Assembly (NCBI GenBank): GCA_026415695.1
Contig: JAOAGP010000029.1
Span: forward strand, 1-44,982
Source of the DNA: Thermodesulfovibrionales bacterium
GTDB lineage: Bacteria; Nitrospirota; Thermodesulfovibrionia; Thermodesulfovibrionales; Dissulfurispiraceae
Direction of reading: 5' to 3'
DNA: 44,982 nt
The notes beneath the pieces are model-generated. The model saw only the letters and a program-made list of their open reading frames with translations, was not told the origin of the DNA and made no database searches. Positions 1 to 7,920 of this stretch are shown here, piece by piece (within the stretch, counting starts at the first letter, position 1; the number at the start of each line of letters is the position of its first letter). Made by a program: the position numbers and the translations under genes.

Positions 1-791
1 CCCGGAATGTTGATGGTCTTAAACATTGAGAATATCCTTTGTGATGCCTCTGCTGGCGATACCACGAGCCAACCATTATCTACAAGCGTTAAATAGAGTG
101 TATCTGCTAAAAATAACCTCATGCCTTCGTTGAAATACATAATCACATTCCTACAAAACACGATGTCCATTGGAGGAAATACCTTATACAAAGGTTTATT
201 TATATCTGCAATATTAAAGACCTGAAAATCAACACATTCTCTTATCTGCTGATTTATCTTAAAGTGATTATCTTCTGTCTTTTCAAAATACAACTCCATG
301 AGCCATTTTGGTGCATTTCTAAAAGACCACTTTTTATATATACCCATTTTAGCCTTCTGTATTGAGTCTTCATTTATGTCTAACCCTATTATCCTTGCTT
401 TTATGTATGGCATGTATCTCTGAATGGTTATGGCTATAGAATAGGGTTCTTCACCAGTTGAGCAACCAACACTCATAATGTTGATATTGTCAATCCCCTT
501 ATTCTTTATCACATCTGGCAAGATAACATCCTTTAGACCTGTAAATATGTCTGGATCCCTATAAAAATATGTCTCACCTATGGTGAGGTGTTTGATTATC
601 ACATTCCTTTCGGTATCTGTTAGTTGGTTTGAGATAATCCGTGCTACTAAATCCTCTGGGTTTTTTATCATTAGATGCTTACATATAGATTGTAGGGCAA
701 GTTGCAATTCATTGAGGCGCGTTTCGGTAAAGAATATGCCAAAAGACCTGCTTATTGCATCATTTAGTTGTGTAAGGATTTCAACCTTCAT
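1..791 (-). CDS. cheR: CheR-type protein-glutamate O-methyltransferase, C-terminus cut by window edge
   Basis: CheR methylates glutamates on chemoreceptors using S-adenosylmethionine. The 263 codons visible run from the ATG at 791 to the window start without a stop, so the C-terminus is missing. An N-terminal helical domain (residues about 1-70) is followed by the GETYFYRDP motif (72-80), the SAM-binding glycine loop SVGCSTGEEPYS (107-118), the ribose-binding acid in GLDIN (about 138) and DIVFCRNVIMYF (209-220), all typical of CheR. The gene lies 74 bp downstream of cheW on the same strand, so the two are probably co-transcribed. Whether a TPR extension follows, as in some CheR proteins, cannot be seen. 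Confidence 0.93.
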   Translation of the reverse strand, partial: MKVEILTQLNDAISRSFGIFFTETRLNELQLALQSICKHLMIKNPEDLVARIISNQLTDTERNVIIKHLTIGETYFYRDPDIFTGLKDVILPDVIKNKGIDNINIMSVGCSTGEEPYSIAITIQRYMPYIKARIIGLDINEDSIQKAKMGIYKKWSFRNAPKWLMELYFEKTEDNHFKINQQIRECVDFQVFNIADINKPLYKVFPPMDIVFCRNVIMYFNEGMRLFLADTLYLTLVDNGWLVVSPAEASQRIFSMFKTINIP

Positions 792-865
792 CTTGCTATA
801 GATTATATCTTTTATCTAAAGGATAACTCCACAGAGATAAAACCTTCTTGAAGGATTTAAACATC

Positions 866-1354
866 TTACCTTGTATCTTCTTCATGGACAAAGTCTTGTA
901 AACCATTGAGTATCTGCCTATCTGATCCTGATATAAATGTCTCTACACTATGGATTACTATCAAACCGTCATCAAGTCTTATGCAACCCTTTAGTGCATC
1001 TAAAACATGCTCATCGCTTTTTAAGGTCTTTGAGGTATTGACTATATCATCAATGGGATATTGTTCTATGTTTATCACCTCGTCAATCCATAAGCCTATT
1101 GTCCTTTCCTCTGTTCTAACTATCAGGATTTGGTCTGAAATATCAATATCCCTTTGCTTGAGATTAAGCACTATCCTCATGTTAATAATTGGCACTACCT
1201 CGCCGTAATAGTTTATTATCCCCATAATCTTATCAGATGCTTGAGGTATGGGCGTTATCTCTACCATTCTTATAACCTTTTTGACTAAATGGATTGGTAT
1301 GGCATACCTAATTTCGTCAATCCTATAAACCAACAACGAGATCTCCTTCATCAT
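866..1354 (-). CDS. cheW: CheW-like chemotaxis coupling protein
   Basis: This 162-residue protein matches the CheW SH3-like fold along most of its length. CheW bridges chemoreceptors and the CheA kinase in the cytoplasm. Supporting stretches are YAIPIHLVKKVIRM near residues 17-30, IMGIINYYGEVVPIINMR near 43-60 (the usual GxxNxRGxxxPVxD region, with Tyr replacing Arg) and GLWIDEVINI near 107-116. The length is normal for CheW. The ATG at 1354 follows a GGGAG Shine-Dalgarno sequence at good spacing. cheR is directly downstream. The Arg-to-Tyr change lies in a conserved loop; it may reflect divergence, or a CheW-like protein of a non-flagellar (for example twitching) pathway. Confidence 0.9.
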   Translation of the reverse strand: MMKEISLLVYRIDEIRYAIPIHLVKKVIRMVEITPIPQASDKIMGIINYYGEVVPIINMRIVLNLKQRDIDISDQILIVRTEERTIGLWIDEVINIEQYPIDDIVNTSKTLKSDEHVLDALKGCIRLDDGLIVIHSVETFISGSDRQILNGLQDFVHEEDTR

Positions 1355-1693
1355 TGCTACTCCCTGTTTATTTCATAGTATTGTCAAGAAACAACCGTTA
1401 ATTTGGTATCAAGGTTTTCCCCTTAAATCTTGGTATTAACCCTATAATCTACCCCTTAAGTCTCGTAACAATTAACCTATCACATTGGGTTCAAGGGTTC
1501 AAGGGTTCAAGGGTTCAAGGGTTCAACCATCTTAACTTCTCTCCTCTGTGTCTATGAGTTTAATGTATTTTAAAATTTTTGACATCACTTCAATAGTATA
1601 CAAAAATGTTGTCATTAAACATAAGTATTTAATCACCAAGGTCTCTAAAAAATGGAATAAAACTATGCTGATGTGGTAATATCACTGATATTT
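1355..1693. other. Divergent intergenic region between cheW and the SRP RNA gene
   Basis: No gene is visible in these 339 bases. They should contain the promoters of cheW (minus) and of the SRP RNA (plus). The only obvious structure is a perfect 8-bp tandem repeat, listed separately. A possible -10 box TAATAT at 1677-1682 sits about 12 bases before the SRP RNA, but no good -35 box is visible. Confidence 0.6.
1487..1526. repeat. Five perfect tandem copies of an 8-bp unit (gggttcaa)
   Basis: Five uninterrupted copies of gggttcaa fill exactly 40 bases in the non-coding gap between cheW and the SRP RNA gene. There are no spacers, so this is not a CRISPR array. The unit length is not a multiple of three and it lies outside coding sequence. 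It looks like a simple-sequence repeat whose copy number could vary by strand slippage. Confidence 0.95.
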
Positions 1694-1821
1694 GTGTAGT
1701 CAGGGGCTGGCCCTGCGCAACAGAGCGGTGTGAACCCCGTCAGGTCCGGAAGGAAGCAGCGGTAAGCATTTTCTCTGTGTGCCGCAGCAAGCCGGTCCTA
1801 TGAGCCAGTCGCTGACTACAC
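1694..1821 (+). ncRNA. ffs: Bacterial small signal recognition particle RNA (4.5S RNA)
   Basis: SRP RNA pairs with Ffh to target nascent membrane proteins. The apical domain carries the diagnostic bases GTCAGGTCCGGAAGGAAGCAGC (within about 1739-1760), which form the GGAA tetraloop hairpin and asymmetric Ffh-binding loop. The ends pair perfectly: tgtagtcag at 1695-1703 with ctgactaca at 1812-1820, extended by one pair on the outside. The gene sits immediately upstream of dnaX, a common bacterial arrangement. The exact 5' and 3' ends are estimated from the closing stem. Confidence 0.95.
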
Positions 1822-1837
1822 AAAAAACATATCAAAC

Positions 1838-3463
1838 ATGTCATATCTGGTATTAGCAAGGAAATGGAGACCTCAGAGGCTTTCTGAACTTGTTGGACAG
1901 GAGCCAATATCAAATATTTTATACAAGGCAATAGAAACCAACAAGGTCGCCCATGCCTACATTTTTTCTGGTCCAAGAGGGGTAGGAAAGACCTCTACAG
2001 CACGGATACTTGCTAAAACGCTTAATTGTCACAACCCTCAAGACAGAGACCCATGTGAAAAATGCCAGTCTTGTATTTCTATAAAAGATGGCTCTTCATT
2101 GGATGTAATTGAGATTGACGGTGCCTCAAACAATAGTGTGGATGATATAAGGGAGTTAAGGGAATCTGTAAGATACGCCCCATCCTCATCAAAATACAAG
2201 ATATACATAGTGGATGAGGCACACATGCTATCGGTTTCTGCTTTTAACGCATTCTTAAAGACCATTGAAGAACCGCCACCTCATGTAATCTTTGTGCTTG
2301 CAACCACAGAACCAAGAAAGATACCAATAACCGTTATGTCAAGATGCCAGCACCTTCCCTTTAAAAGAATCCCTACATCAAAGATAAAGGCAAGATTAAA
2401 AGAAATTTGCCTTGCAGAATCCTTTTCAGCAGAGGACAGGGCATTAGATATCATATCCAAGATGGCAGAAGGTAGCATGAGGGATGCCTTGACTATCCTT
2501 GATCAGATATTCTCCTTTTCTGATGACCTAAAGGTATCAATCCTCAAAGACCTCTTTGGCTTTACAGATGTAGAAATACTTCAGTCACTTGTCTTATCAG
2601 TCTTAAAAGGTAACACTGATGAGATTATAAACAAGATAAAGGAATTAATTGATGCAGGCACAGACATAAAAGGCTTTACAAAGGATTTGATATTCTTTGT
2701 CAGGAATGTCCTGTTAAGGCTTTCTATTGGGGATACCGATGCCTTTGATGTATTAGAACTTACAGAGCAAGAGACATCCGCAGTGCAGACGGTGTCGGAG
2801 TCTACATCCCTACCACAGATTGCACTCATGATGAATGAACTTATAAAGGCTGAATATACTATCAGACAGTCTCAATACCCAAGGGTCATACTTGAGATGA
2901 CACTCATACGATTAGCACTTATGAGTCATTTTAAGAGCATTGACTCCATTCTAAGAAGTCTATCAGATAAAGCAAAAGATGAAGACATAGTCAAGATAGT
3001 TGATACCTCTACTGCAAAACCTCCCTTAACAAAAGATAAAACAGAAGACCTAATTGTAGATAAATCATCTCCTAATACTGCTGACACCAAGATTGATATG
3101 AAACAAATCTGGAATGCTGTAGTAAACGAAATAGAAACCAAAAACGGTTTCCTCAAGACAAGACTTGATGAGGCAATAGTGGAGTTTCCCGATGAAAATA
3201 CTGTAACTCTTACTTTTAGAGGTGGCAATGCTGTGCATGGAGAGGCAGTAAGAGAGTCTGTGCCTATGATTAAAAAGATTATGAAGGATTTGTATAACCG
3301 TGAATACACAATAGATATCAAGACTGAAAAAGACAAAAGGGCTAAAAAAGATTTAAGGCAAGAGGCACTAAATAACCCGTTTGTACAAGATGTCTTAAAA
3401 CTTTATGATGGTATCATCATTGATGTAAAAGAAAATAAATCAGGAGGGAAAGACGATGTCTAA
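1838..3463 (+). CDS. dnaX: DNA polymerase III subunits gamma and tau
   Basis: This is the AAA+ clamp-loader ATPase of the replicative polymerase, 541 residues. The P-loop GPRGVGKT lies at 45-52, the zinc-binding cysteines at C64, C73, C76 and C79, and the Walker B box DEAH at 126-129. Domain III and a variable charged C-terminal region follow. The N-terminus (YLVLARKWRP) is canonical, which fixes the ATG at 1838 although no strong Shine-Dalgarno precedes it. The gene follows the SRP RNA by 16 bp and overlaps ybaB by 8 bp, giving the usual dnaX-ybaB-recR unit. I see no convincing programmed frameshift site for a separate gamma form. Confidence 0.97.
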   Translation: MSYLVLARKWRPQRLSELVGQEPISNILYKAIETNKVAHAYIFSGPRGVGKTSTARILAKTLNCHNPQDRDPCEKCQSCISIKDGSSLDVIEIDGASNNSVDDIRELRESVRYAPSSSKYKIYIVDEAHMLSVSAFNAFLKTIEEPPPHVIFVLATTEPRKIPITVMSRCQHLPFKRIPTSKIKARLKEICLAESFSAEDRALDIISKMAEGSMRDALTILDQIFSFSDDLKVSILKDLFGFTDVEILQSLVLSVLKGNTDEIINKIKELIDAGTDIKGFTKDLIFFVRNVLLRLSIGDTDAFDVLELTEQETSAVQTVSESTSLPQIALMMNELIKAEYTIRQSQYPRVILEMTLIRLALMSHFKSIDSILRSLSDKAKDEDIVKIVDTSTAKPPLTKDKTEDLIVDKSSPNTADTKIDMKQIWNAVVNEIETKNGFLKTRLDEAIVEFPDENTVTLTFRGGNAVHGEAVRESVPMIKKIMKDLYNREYTIDIKTEKDKRAKKDLRQEALNNPFVQDVLKLYDGIIIDVKENKSGGKDDV

Positions 3464-3794
3464 AAAGATGCTTGGTGATATTATGCGGGAGGCTCAAAAA
3501 CTACAAGCAGAAATGCAGAGGATACAAGAAGAGGTAAAGTCAAAAACGGTTGAGGCAACATCTGGTGGTGGTATGGTGAGTGTATTAGTAAATGGTGGTG
3601 GAGAGTTGGTCTCAATAAAGATAGAAAAGGATGTTGTCAATCCTGATGATGTTGAGATGCTACAGGATCTCATTTTAGCTGCGGTAAATGAAGGGATTAG
3701 AAAGGCTCAAGAGATGATGAATGAAAGTATGTCAAAGTTTACTATGGGTATGCAGATACCAGGATTAGGTGGATTAGGTAACATTTTGAGGTAG
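3456..3794 (+). CDS. ybaB: YbaB/EbfC-family nucleoid-associated protein
   Basis: This 112-residue protein matches the YbaB/EbfC family of small dimeric DNA-binding proteins. It has the expected long N-terminal amphipathic helix (GDIMREAQKLQAEMQRIQEE), a glycine-rich turn (TSGGGMVSVLVNG), then a second helix and a Met/Gly-rich tail ending PGLGGLGNIL. The start overlaps the end of dnaX by 8 bp and has a strong GGAGG Shine-Dalgarno. recR follows after 2 bp. Family members bind DNA and are usually linked to recR; the exact role here is not shown by the sequence. Confidence 0.95.
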   Translation: MSKKMLGDIMREAQKLQAEMQRIQEEVKSKTVEATSGGGMVSVLVNGGGELVSIKIEKDVVNPDDVEMLQDLILAAVNEGIRKAQEMMNESMSKFTMGMQIPGLGGLGNILR

Positions 3795-3796
3795 AG

Positions 3797-4390
3797 ATGG
3801 CACAAAATATAATTGAGGAATTAATCACTAACCTCACTAAACTACCGGGTATAGGTAGAAAGACTGCACAAAGGCTCGCATTTTTCATACTTTCAATGCC
3901 CAAAGAAGATGCCCTTTCTATCTCCGAATCTATAAAAGCAGTCAAGGAAAAGGCAAGGTTTTGTTCGGTTTGTTTTAATATCAGCTCTGATGACCTCTGC
4001 AGTTTTTGTTCAGATACTACAAGACAAAGAGACAAGATTTGTGTTGTAGAAGAACCAAGCAACATAGTTATAATCGAAAAAACAGGCGCATTTAAGGGTT
4101 TGTATCATGTGCTAATGGGTGTCTTGTCACCCGTTGATGATATACAGCCACAGCAATTAAGGATAAAGGAATTGTTGGAGCGTGTTGCAAACGGTAATAT
4201 TGAAGAGGTCATCATTGCCACAAACCCAAACACAAAAGGGGAATACACTGCAAAATACATCGGAGAACTTTTGAAACCCTTTAAGATAAAGGTTACTCGG
4301 ATTGCATATGGGTTACCAATCGGAAGTGACATTGAGTTTGCAGATGAGGTAACACTTGCCAAGTCTCTTGAAGGACGAAGAGATATCTGA
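3797..4390 (+). CDS. recR: Recombination mediator protein RecR
   Basis: RecR works with RecO (and RecF) to load RecA on gapped DNA. At 197 residues it has the normal length. A helix-hairpin-helix (LPGIGRKTAQRLAF, about 16-29) is followed by the zinc finger C56, C59, C68, C71 and then a Toprim domain from about residue 80 (ICVVEEPSN, then EVIIATNPNTKGEYTA). The start codon is 2 bp after the ybaB stop, so this is the third gene of the dnaX operon. A new promoter lies just downstream, which separates it from the PilZ-type gene. Confidence 0.97.
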   Translation: MAQNIIEELITNLTKLPGIGRKTAQRLAFFILSMPKEDALSISESIKAVKEKARFCSVCFNISSDDLCSFCSDTTRQRDKICVVEEPSNIVIIEKTGAFKGLYHVLMGVLSPVDDIQPQQLRIKELLERVANGNIEEVIIATNPNTKGEYTAKYIGELLKPFKIKVTRIAYGLPIGSDIEFADEVTLAKSLEGRRDI

Positions 4391-4413
4391 TATCCCCGAT
4401 TATCACTTTGATA

Positions 4414-4442
4414 TTGTTTTTATTAGTCAATTGATTTATAAT
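4414..4442 (+). promoter_or_regulatory. Predicted sigma-70 type promoter of the PilZ-type gene
   Basis: TTGTTT at 4414-4419 and a perfect TATAAT at 4437-4442 are separated by 17 bases, the consensus arrangement. It lies in the 81-bp gap after recR and would start transcription near 4449, about 23 bases before the ATG at 4472. Confidence 0.6.
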
Positions 4443-4471
4443 CATTAATTAAATAAGCAAGATGAGGTTAA

Positions 4472-6490
4472 ATGGGACTTTTTGATTATTTTTCTAAAAA
4501 AGAAGTAAGCGAACCCAAAAGGGCTAAACCCACTCAAGGTGTAGTGTGTGACCCTAAACAATCCAACTCAAAGACTTGCCTGATTTTCAATCAAAGGAAG
4601 GACATCCGTTATCTCATCTTACCAATAGATACCCCATTAGGAGAAATCATACAGATGAGCAAATCTGGTATTAGGGTTAAAAAGAAAAGGGGTACAAACA
4701 TTGATTACACCGAATTACTGATATCAATAGATACATCAGCAAAACCAGTAAAGGCGGAAATCATCTGGCAGAACAACGAGTTTTTAGGAATCAGATTAAT
4801 TGATACATTTGACAGTGGTTTATACATAAAGAAAAATCTGCTCACATTGATTGAGGGAGAATTCCCTCCTGATATGACATTAACATTTTTAGACATATCA
4901 AGATACAAACAATACGACTTCTTAACACCTCTTACAAATCTTATGGCTGAACTTGAATACGAAGATACAAATATGCAGAGGTTAAAGATCTATGTTGACA
5001 ATCTTCATGAGGTAAGACAAAAGGTCTTAAATGATGAGGCAATAGAGGAAGAAAAAAGAAAAAAATCAAAGACCGCAACACAAACCCAGATTGACCCCAA
5101 ATATACCAATATCCCTGATTTAAAAGAACAACTCATGGATCGTGCTATGTCAGGCATGAAATACGATATAAACACTGCTGATATAAACCTTGCCATCGCA
5201 AGATTAGGGGTTGACAATGTAAAAAAGATATCCAGTGACTTTGTCAAGAAAAACATCTCAAGGTTTGAGATAAGCATATCAAGCTTCAAGAGTTATCAGA
5301 TTTTTAACATCCTTAAAACCGTGATGTTTAAAAAACTTGCAATGTATTTCGGTTACAAAAACGAAGGCGGTGAGGGAAGCTCACTACTATCACTTGAGAC
5401 TACAGGGATTAGGATATTAACTCAAAAGAGAGAAAAGGAGTTGGGTAATTATTATACCTCACCATTAAGATTGTATTCCGATATCTCAAGGATTTACGAA
5501 AGCCTCTTATTTGGGCATGATTTCTTACATGTGACAAAGACCTATTTTGAAAAGGTGGTTGGCGTTTTTCAGAAGATATTAGATGGATATCTGATATCAC
5601 ATCAGACACTCAATCCTCAATACAGGATGCCAAAGGCACAAAAGATGGTTATTACAAAAAACAACCTCAATTTTGGCTTTGTTGCATACCTAACCATGCT
5701 CGGGACAACATTCATCATGGATAACGACAGAGACAACGGTATCGTATTTATAAAGAAACTTCTCCGCACAGGTATTGAGGATTCAAAGGTCATGGAACTT
5801 TTAAACGAAATCATCACCGATGCCAATATCGTGGCTTCTGAAATGGGTATTAGAAGCAACATGAGACTACCTGCTTATCCTATGTCTAATTTCAAGTTGG
5901 ATAGTTTTATCCCTCAAGACAAATACTTTGAGTATCTACTTAAAAACTTCAGAAACTTTGCATCATACAATGCCACACGAATAGTCTTACGATATGATGA
6001 TGATGTTTATTGTCATTATGTATTGGGTAAATTTTTAAACATACCTGATTTCGGTTTTGACAGTAAGATATTTACTGTGATACCTTGCGAAAACCTTGCA
6101 GACAAAGAGATACTGCTTGAGGACATAGAAAAATTTGATATTGTAGTATTTAAAAATATTGATAGGTTACCCTACTTTCATTTGAGATCTTTCATGAGGC
6201 TATGGACAAACTTTGAAGGAAAGATAATTGCAACCATTGGAAACGATAGATTCATAGATTTTGACAATCAAGACCTCTTTAAGATGGTAAACCCAACCAT
6301 AGTTGATTTCCCTTCATCATTTATGAACCTTAATGTTCAGAAAAAGATGATAGTCCAAACTCTATTAAGACTCAAACCCTTCATCCACAAGCCTGAATTT
6401 GACCCAACTCCTTATCTAAAGGACAATGTATCATCGTTATACATACTAAAAAACGAATTGTTCAATAATCCACCCTTCATGTTTATTTAG
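4472..6490 (+). CDS. Large PilZ-type signalling protein with degenerate HDOD-like and AAA+-like regions
   Basis: The protein has 672 residues. The N-terminus looks like a PilZ (cyclic-di-GMP receptor) domain: R42-x3-R46 followed by Q61-x-S63-x2-G66, close to the RxxxR and [D/N]xSxxG signature, then beta-strand-rich sequence to about 120. The middle (about 210-340) contains ADINLAIARLGVDNVKKISSD, which resembles the HDOD motif of an 'AI..LG...' helix, but no catalytic HD pair is visible. The C-terminal part (about 540-650: CENLADKEILLEDIEKFDIV, VFKNIDRLP, GKIIATIGNDRF) reads like a sigma-54-activator AAA+ core without a Walker A motif. The domain names after PilZ are inference. It has its own promoter and abuts an L,D-transpeptidase gene with no gap. 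Confidence 0.6.
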   Translation: MGLFDYFSKKEVSEPKRAKPTQGVVCDPKQSNSKTCLIFNQRKDIRYLILPIDTPLGEIIQMSKSGIRVKKKRGTNIDYTELLISIDTSAKPVKAEIIWQNNEFLGIRLIDTFDSGLYIKKNLLTLIEGEFPPDMTLTFLDISRYKQYDFLTPLTNLMAELEYEDTNMQRLKIYVDNLHEVRQKVLNDEAIEEEKRKKSKTATQTQIDPKYTNIPDLKEQLMDRAMSGMKYDINTADINLAIARLGVDNVKKISSDFVKKNISRFEISISSFKSYQIFNILKTVMFKKLAMYFGYKNEGGEGSSLLSLETTGIRILTQKREKELGNYYTSPLRLYSDISRIYESLLFGHDFLHVTKTYFEKVVGVFQKILDGYLISHQTLNPQYRMPKAQKMVITKNNLNFGFVAYLTMLGTTFIMDNDRDNGIVFIKKLLRTGIEDSKVMELLNEIITDANIVASEMGIRSNMRLPAYPMSNFKLDSFIPQDKYFEYLLKNFRNFASYNATRIVLRYDDDVYCHYVLGKFLNIPDFGFDSKIFTVIPCENLADKEILLEDIEKFDIVVFKNIDRLPYFHLRSFMRLWTNFEGKIIATIGNDRFIDFDNQDLFKMVNPTIVDFPSSFMNLNVQKKMIVQTLLRLKPFIHKPEFDPTPYLKDNVSSLYILKNELFNNPPFMFI

Positions 6491-6988
6491 ATGATAAACT
6501 TGTTTGTCGTGTTGGTCATCATATCTTGTCTAATCACACCTATAACTGCATATTGTAGCAGTGTAACAGCCGACTTAATCGTTGTGTTGAAGTCCTACAG
6601 GCTCATGTTTCTTATGAATCAAGGAGAAATAATCAAGACATATCGGATATCACTTGGCAAGGATCCAGTAGGTCATAAAACAAAAGAAGGTGATAAAAAG
6701 ACCCCTGAAGGTTTGTATTTTATTGAATCAAGAAAATCAGATAGCAAGTATTACAAGGCTCTTAAGATCTCATACCCCAATGATGCAGACAGACAAAGGG
6801 CTCAATCAATGGGCTTTTCACCCGGCGGTATGATAATGATACATGGACTACCAAAAGAGCTTGAAACCGTTGGCAAGATGCACCGAAGATTAGACTGGAC
6901 GGATGGATGTATTGGTGTTACAAACGAAGAAATAGATGAGATTTGGAATTTAGTCCCTGACGGTATTCCAATTTATATTAAGCCTTAA
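6491..6988 (+). CDS. L,D-transpeptidase (YkuD/ErfK family), secreted
   Basis: L,D-transpeptidases cross-link peptidoglycan or attach proteins to it in the periplasm. This 165-residue protein begins with a hydrophobic signal sequence (about residues 1-20, ending near PITAYCS). The catalytic domain follows, with KTKEGDKKTPEG near 58-69, the active-site histidine in MIHGLP near 116-121, and the cysteine motif WTDGCIGVTN near 136-145. This is the variant with TDGC in place of SHGC. The cysteine after the signal sequence could mark a lipoprotein, but the lipobox is poor. The ATG follows directly on the stop codon of the PilZ-type gene, so the two are probably translated together. Confidence 0.88.
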   Translation: MINLFVVLVIISCLITPITAYCSSVTADLIVVLKSYRLMFLMNQGEIIKTYRISLGKDPVGHKTKEGDKKTPEGLYFIESRKSDSKYYKALKISYPNDADRQRAQSMGFSPGGMIMIHGLPKELETVGKMHRRLDWTDGCIGVTNEEIDEIWNLVPDGIPIYIKP

Positions 6989-7920
6989 CCCTTGAATTCC
7001 TTTATTAATCCGCATAACAATGGAAACATAATCTCGTGGTGACCTGTGAGGGCATAGTGCCTACCTCCACATTGTGTTGGCCTTTGCAAAACATTTACCG
7101 TTGGACGATAATGTTGGATAAAATCCATATTTGCTGTTGTGAAGTCTTTTACCTCAAACCCTAAATTCCTTGCTACTGTAATAGCCTTCAGGAATACTTC
7201 TGGAAGTATGACTGATGAGCCAAGATTTATATACACACCACCGTTTAGATTAGACACTGCCTCTACTAATGCCCTAAAGTCTCTTAGACTGCCCTCCCCT
7301 ATTGACTTCCCATCAGCAGTGGGATGCATATGAATGATATCTGTGCCGATTGCAACATGAACCGTTGCAACTTTAGAACCTTCATAACAATTAGCAAAGA
7401 TACTCAAATGTTTGTATGGTAGGTTTCCCTCAAAGATTGACCTTCCTATTGAATAGCCTAATCCGTATCCTTCATCCACACCCTTAATAATGGCGGTGTT
7501 TAGAAATTGGGCAGTCTCTTGAGCCATTCCGAAGGTGCCAGTATCAATCTCCCTTGCAACATCCTCTGATGTCTGCCCATGATACGCAATCTCAAAATCA
7601 TGGATGATGCCTGCACCATTTGTTGCAAATGCCGTTACTATGCCACTTTTTATGAGGTCAATGATCAAGGGCGAAAGTCCTACCTTTATCGGATGTGCTC
7701 CCATACCTAATATCACTGGTTTATCATTGGTCCTTGCTATGACTATATCATTAGCAAGAGCCTTAAGACTTTTTACAGCAAGGAAGTCTGGAAGGCTATC
7801 AACAAATCCCTTAAAACTCATCCCCCTTGAATATACCTTCCCAAAGGCATCAACTGAAACCTTGCTCTGCCTATCCCTCAAGGAGTATGTCTTTATCTTT
7901 GATATATCAATCCTTGGCAT
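6985..7920 (-). CDS. Conserved protein of about 310 residues, function not recognised
   Basis: I recognise this as a conserved bacterial family but cannot assign a reaction. Visible conserved-looking stretches are KPVILGMGAHPIKVGLSP, ATNGAGIIHDFEIA, EIDTGTFGMAQETAQF, HMHPTADG, LGSSVILPEVFLKA and TANMDFIQHYRP. Glycine-rich loops and several histidines suggest an enzyme with a nucleotide-binding Rossmann-type fold. A relationship to deoxyhypusine synthase-like proteins is possible, but I do not see that enzyme's catalytic-lysine motif. The ATG at 7920 is preferred over the TTG three bases upstream. The gene overlaps the end of purB by 14 bp and is the last gene of the hemB-purF-purB run. Its stop overlaps that of the convergent transpeptidase gene. 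Confidence 0.75.
   Translation of the reverse strand: MPRIDISKIKTYSLRDRQSKVSVDAFGKVYSRGMSFKGFVDSLPDFLAVKSLKALANDIVIARTNDKPVILGMGAHPIKVGLSPLIIDLIKSGIVTAFATNGAGIIHDFEIAYHGQTSEDVAREIDTGTFGMAQETAQFLNTAIIKGVDEGYGLGYSIGRSIFEGNLPYKHLSIFANCYEGSKVATVHVAIGTDIIHMHPTADGKSIGEGSLRDFRALVEAVSNLNGGVYINLGSSVILPEVFLKAITVARNLGFEVKDFTTANMDFIQHYRPTVNVLQRPTQCGGRHYALTGHHEIMFPLLCGLIKEFKG

Noticed and set aside
1487-1526. Tandem repeat as a CRISPR array
   Set aside because: The units are 8 bases with no spacers, and no cas gene is present.
3341-3350. A-rich run near the end of dnaX as a programmed frameshift site
   Set aside because: In frame it reads GCT AAA AAA G, which does not give the A-AAA-AAG heptamer phase, and it lies too close to the C-terminus to produce a typical gamma form.
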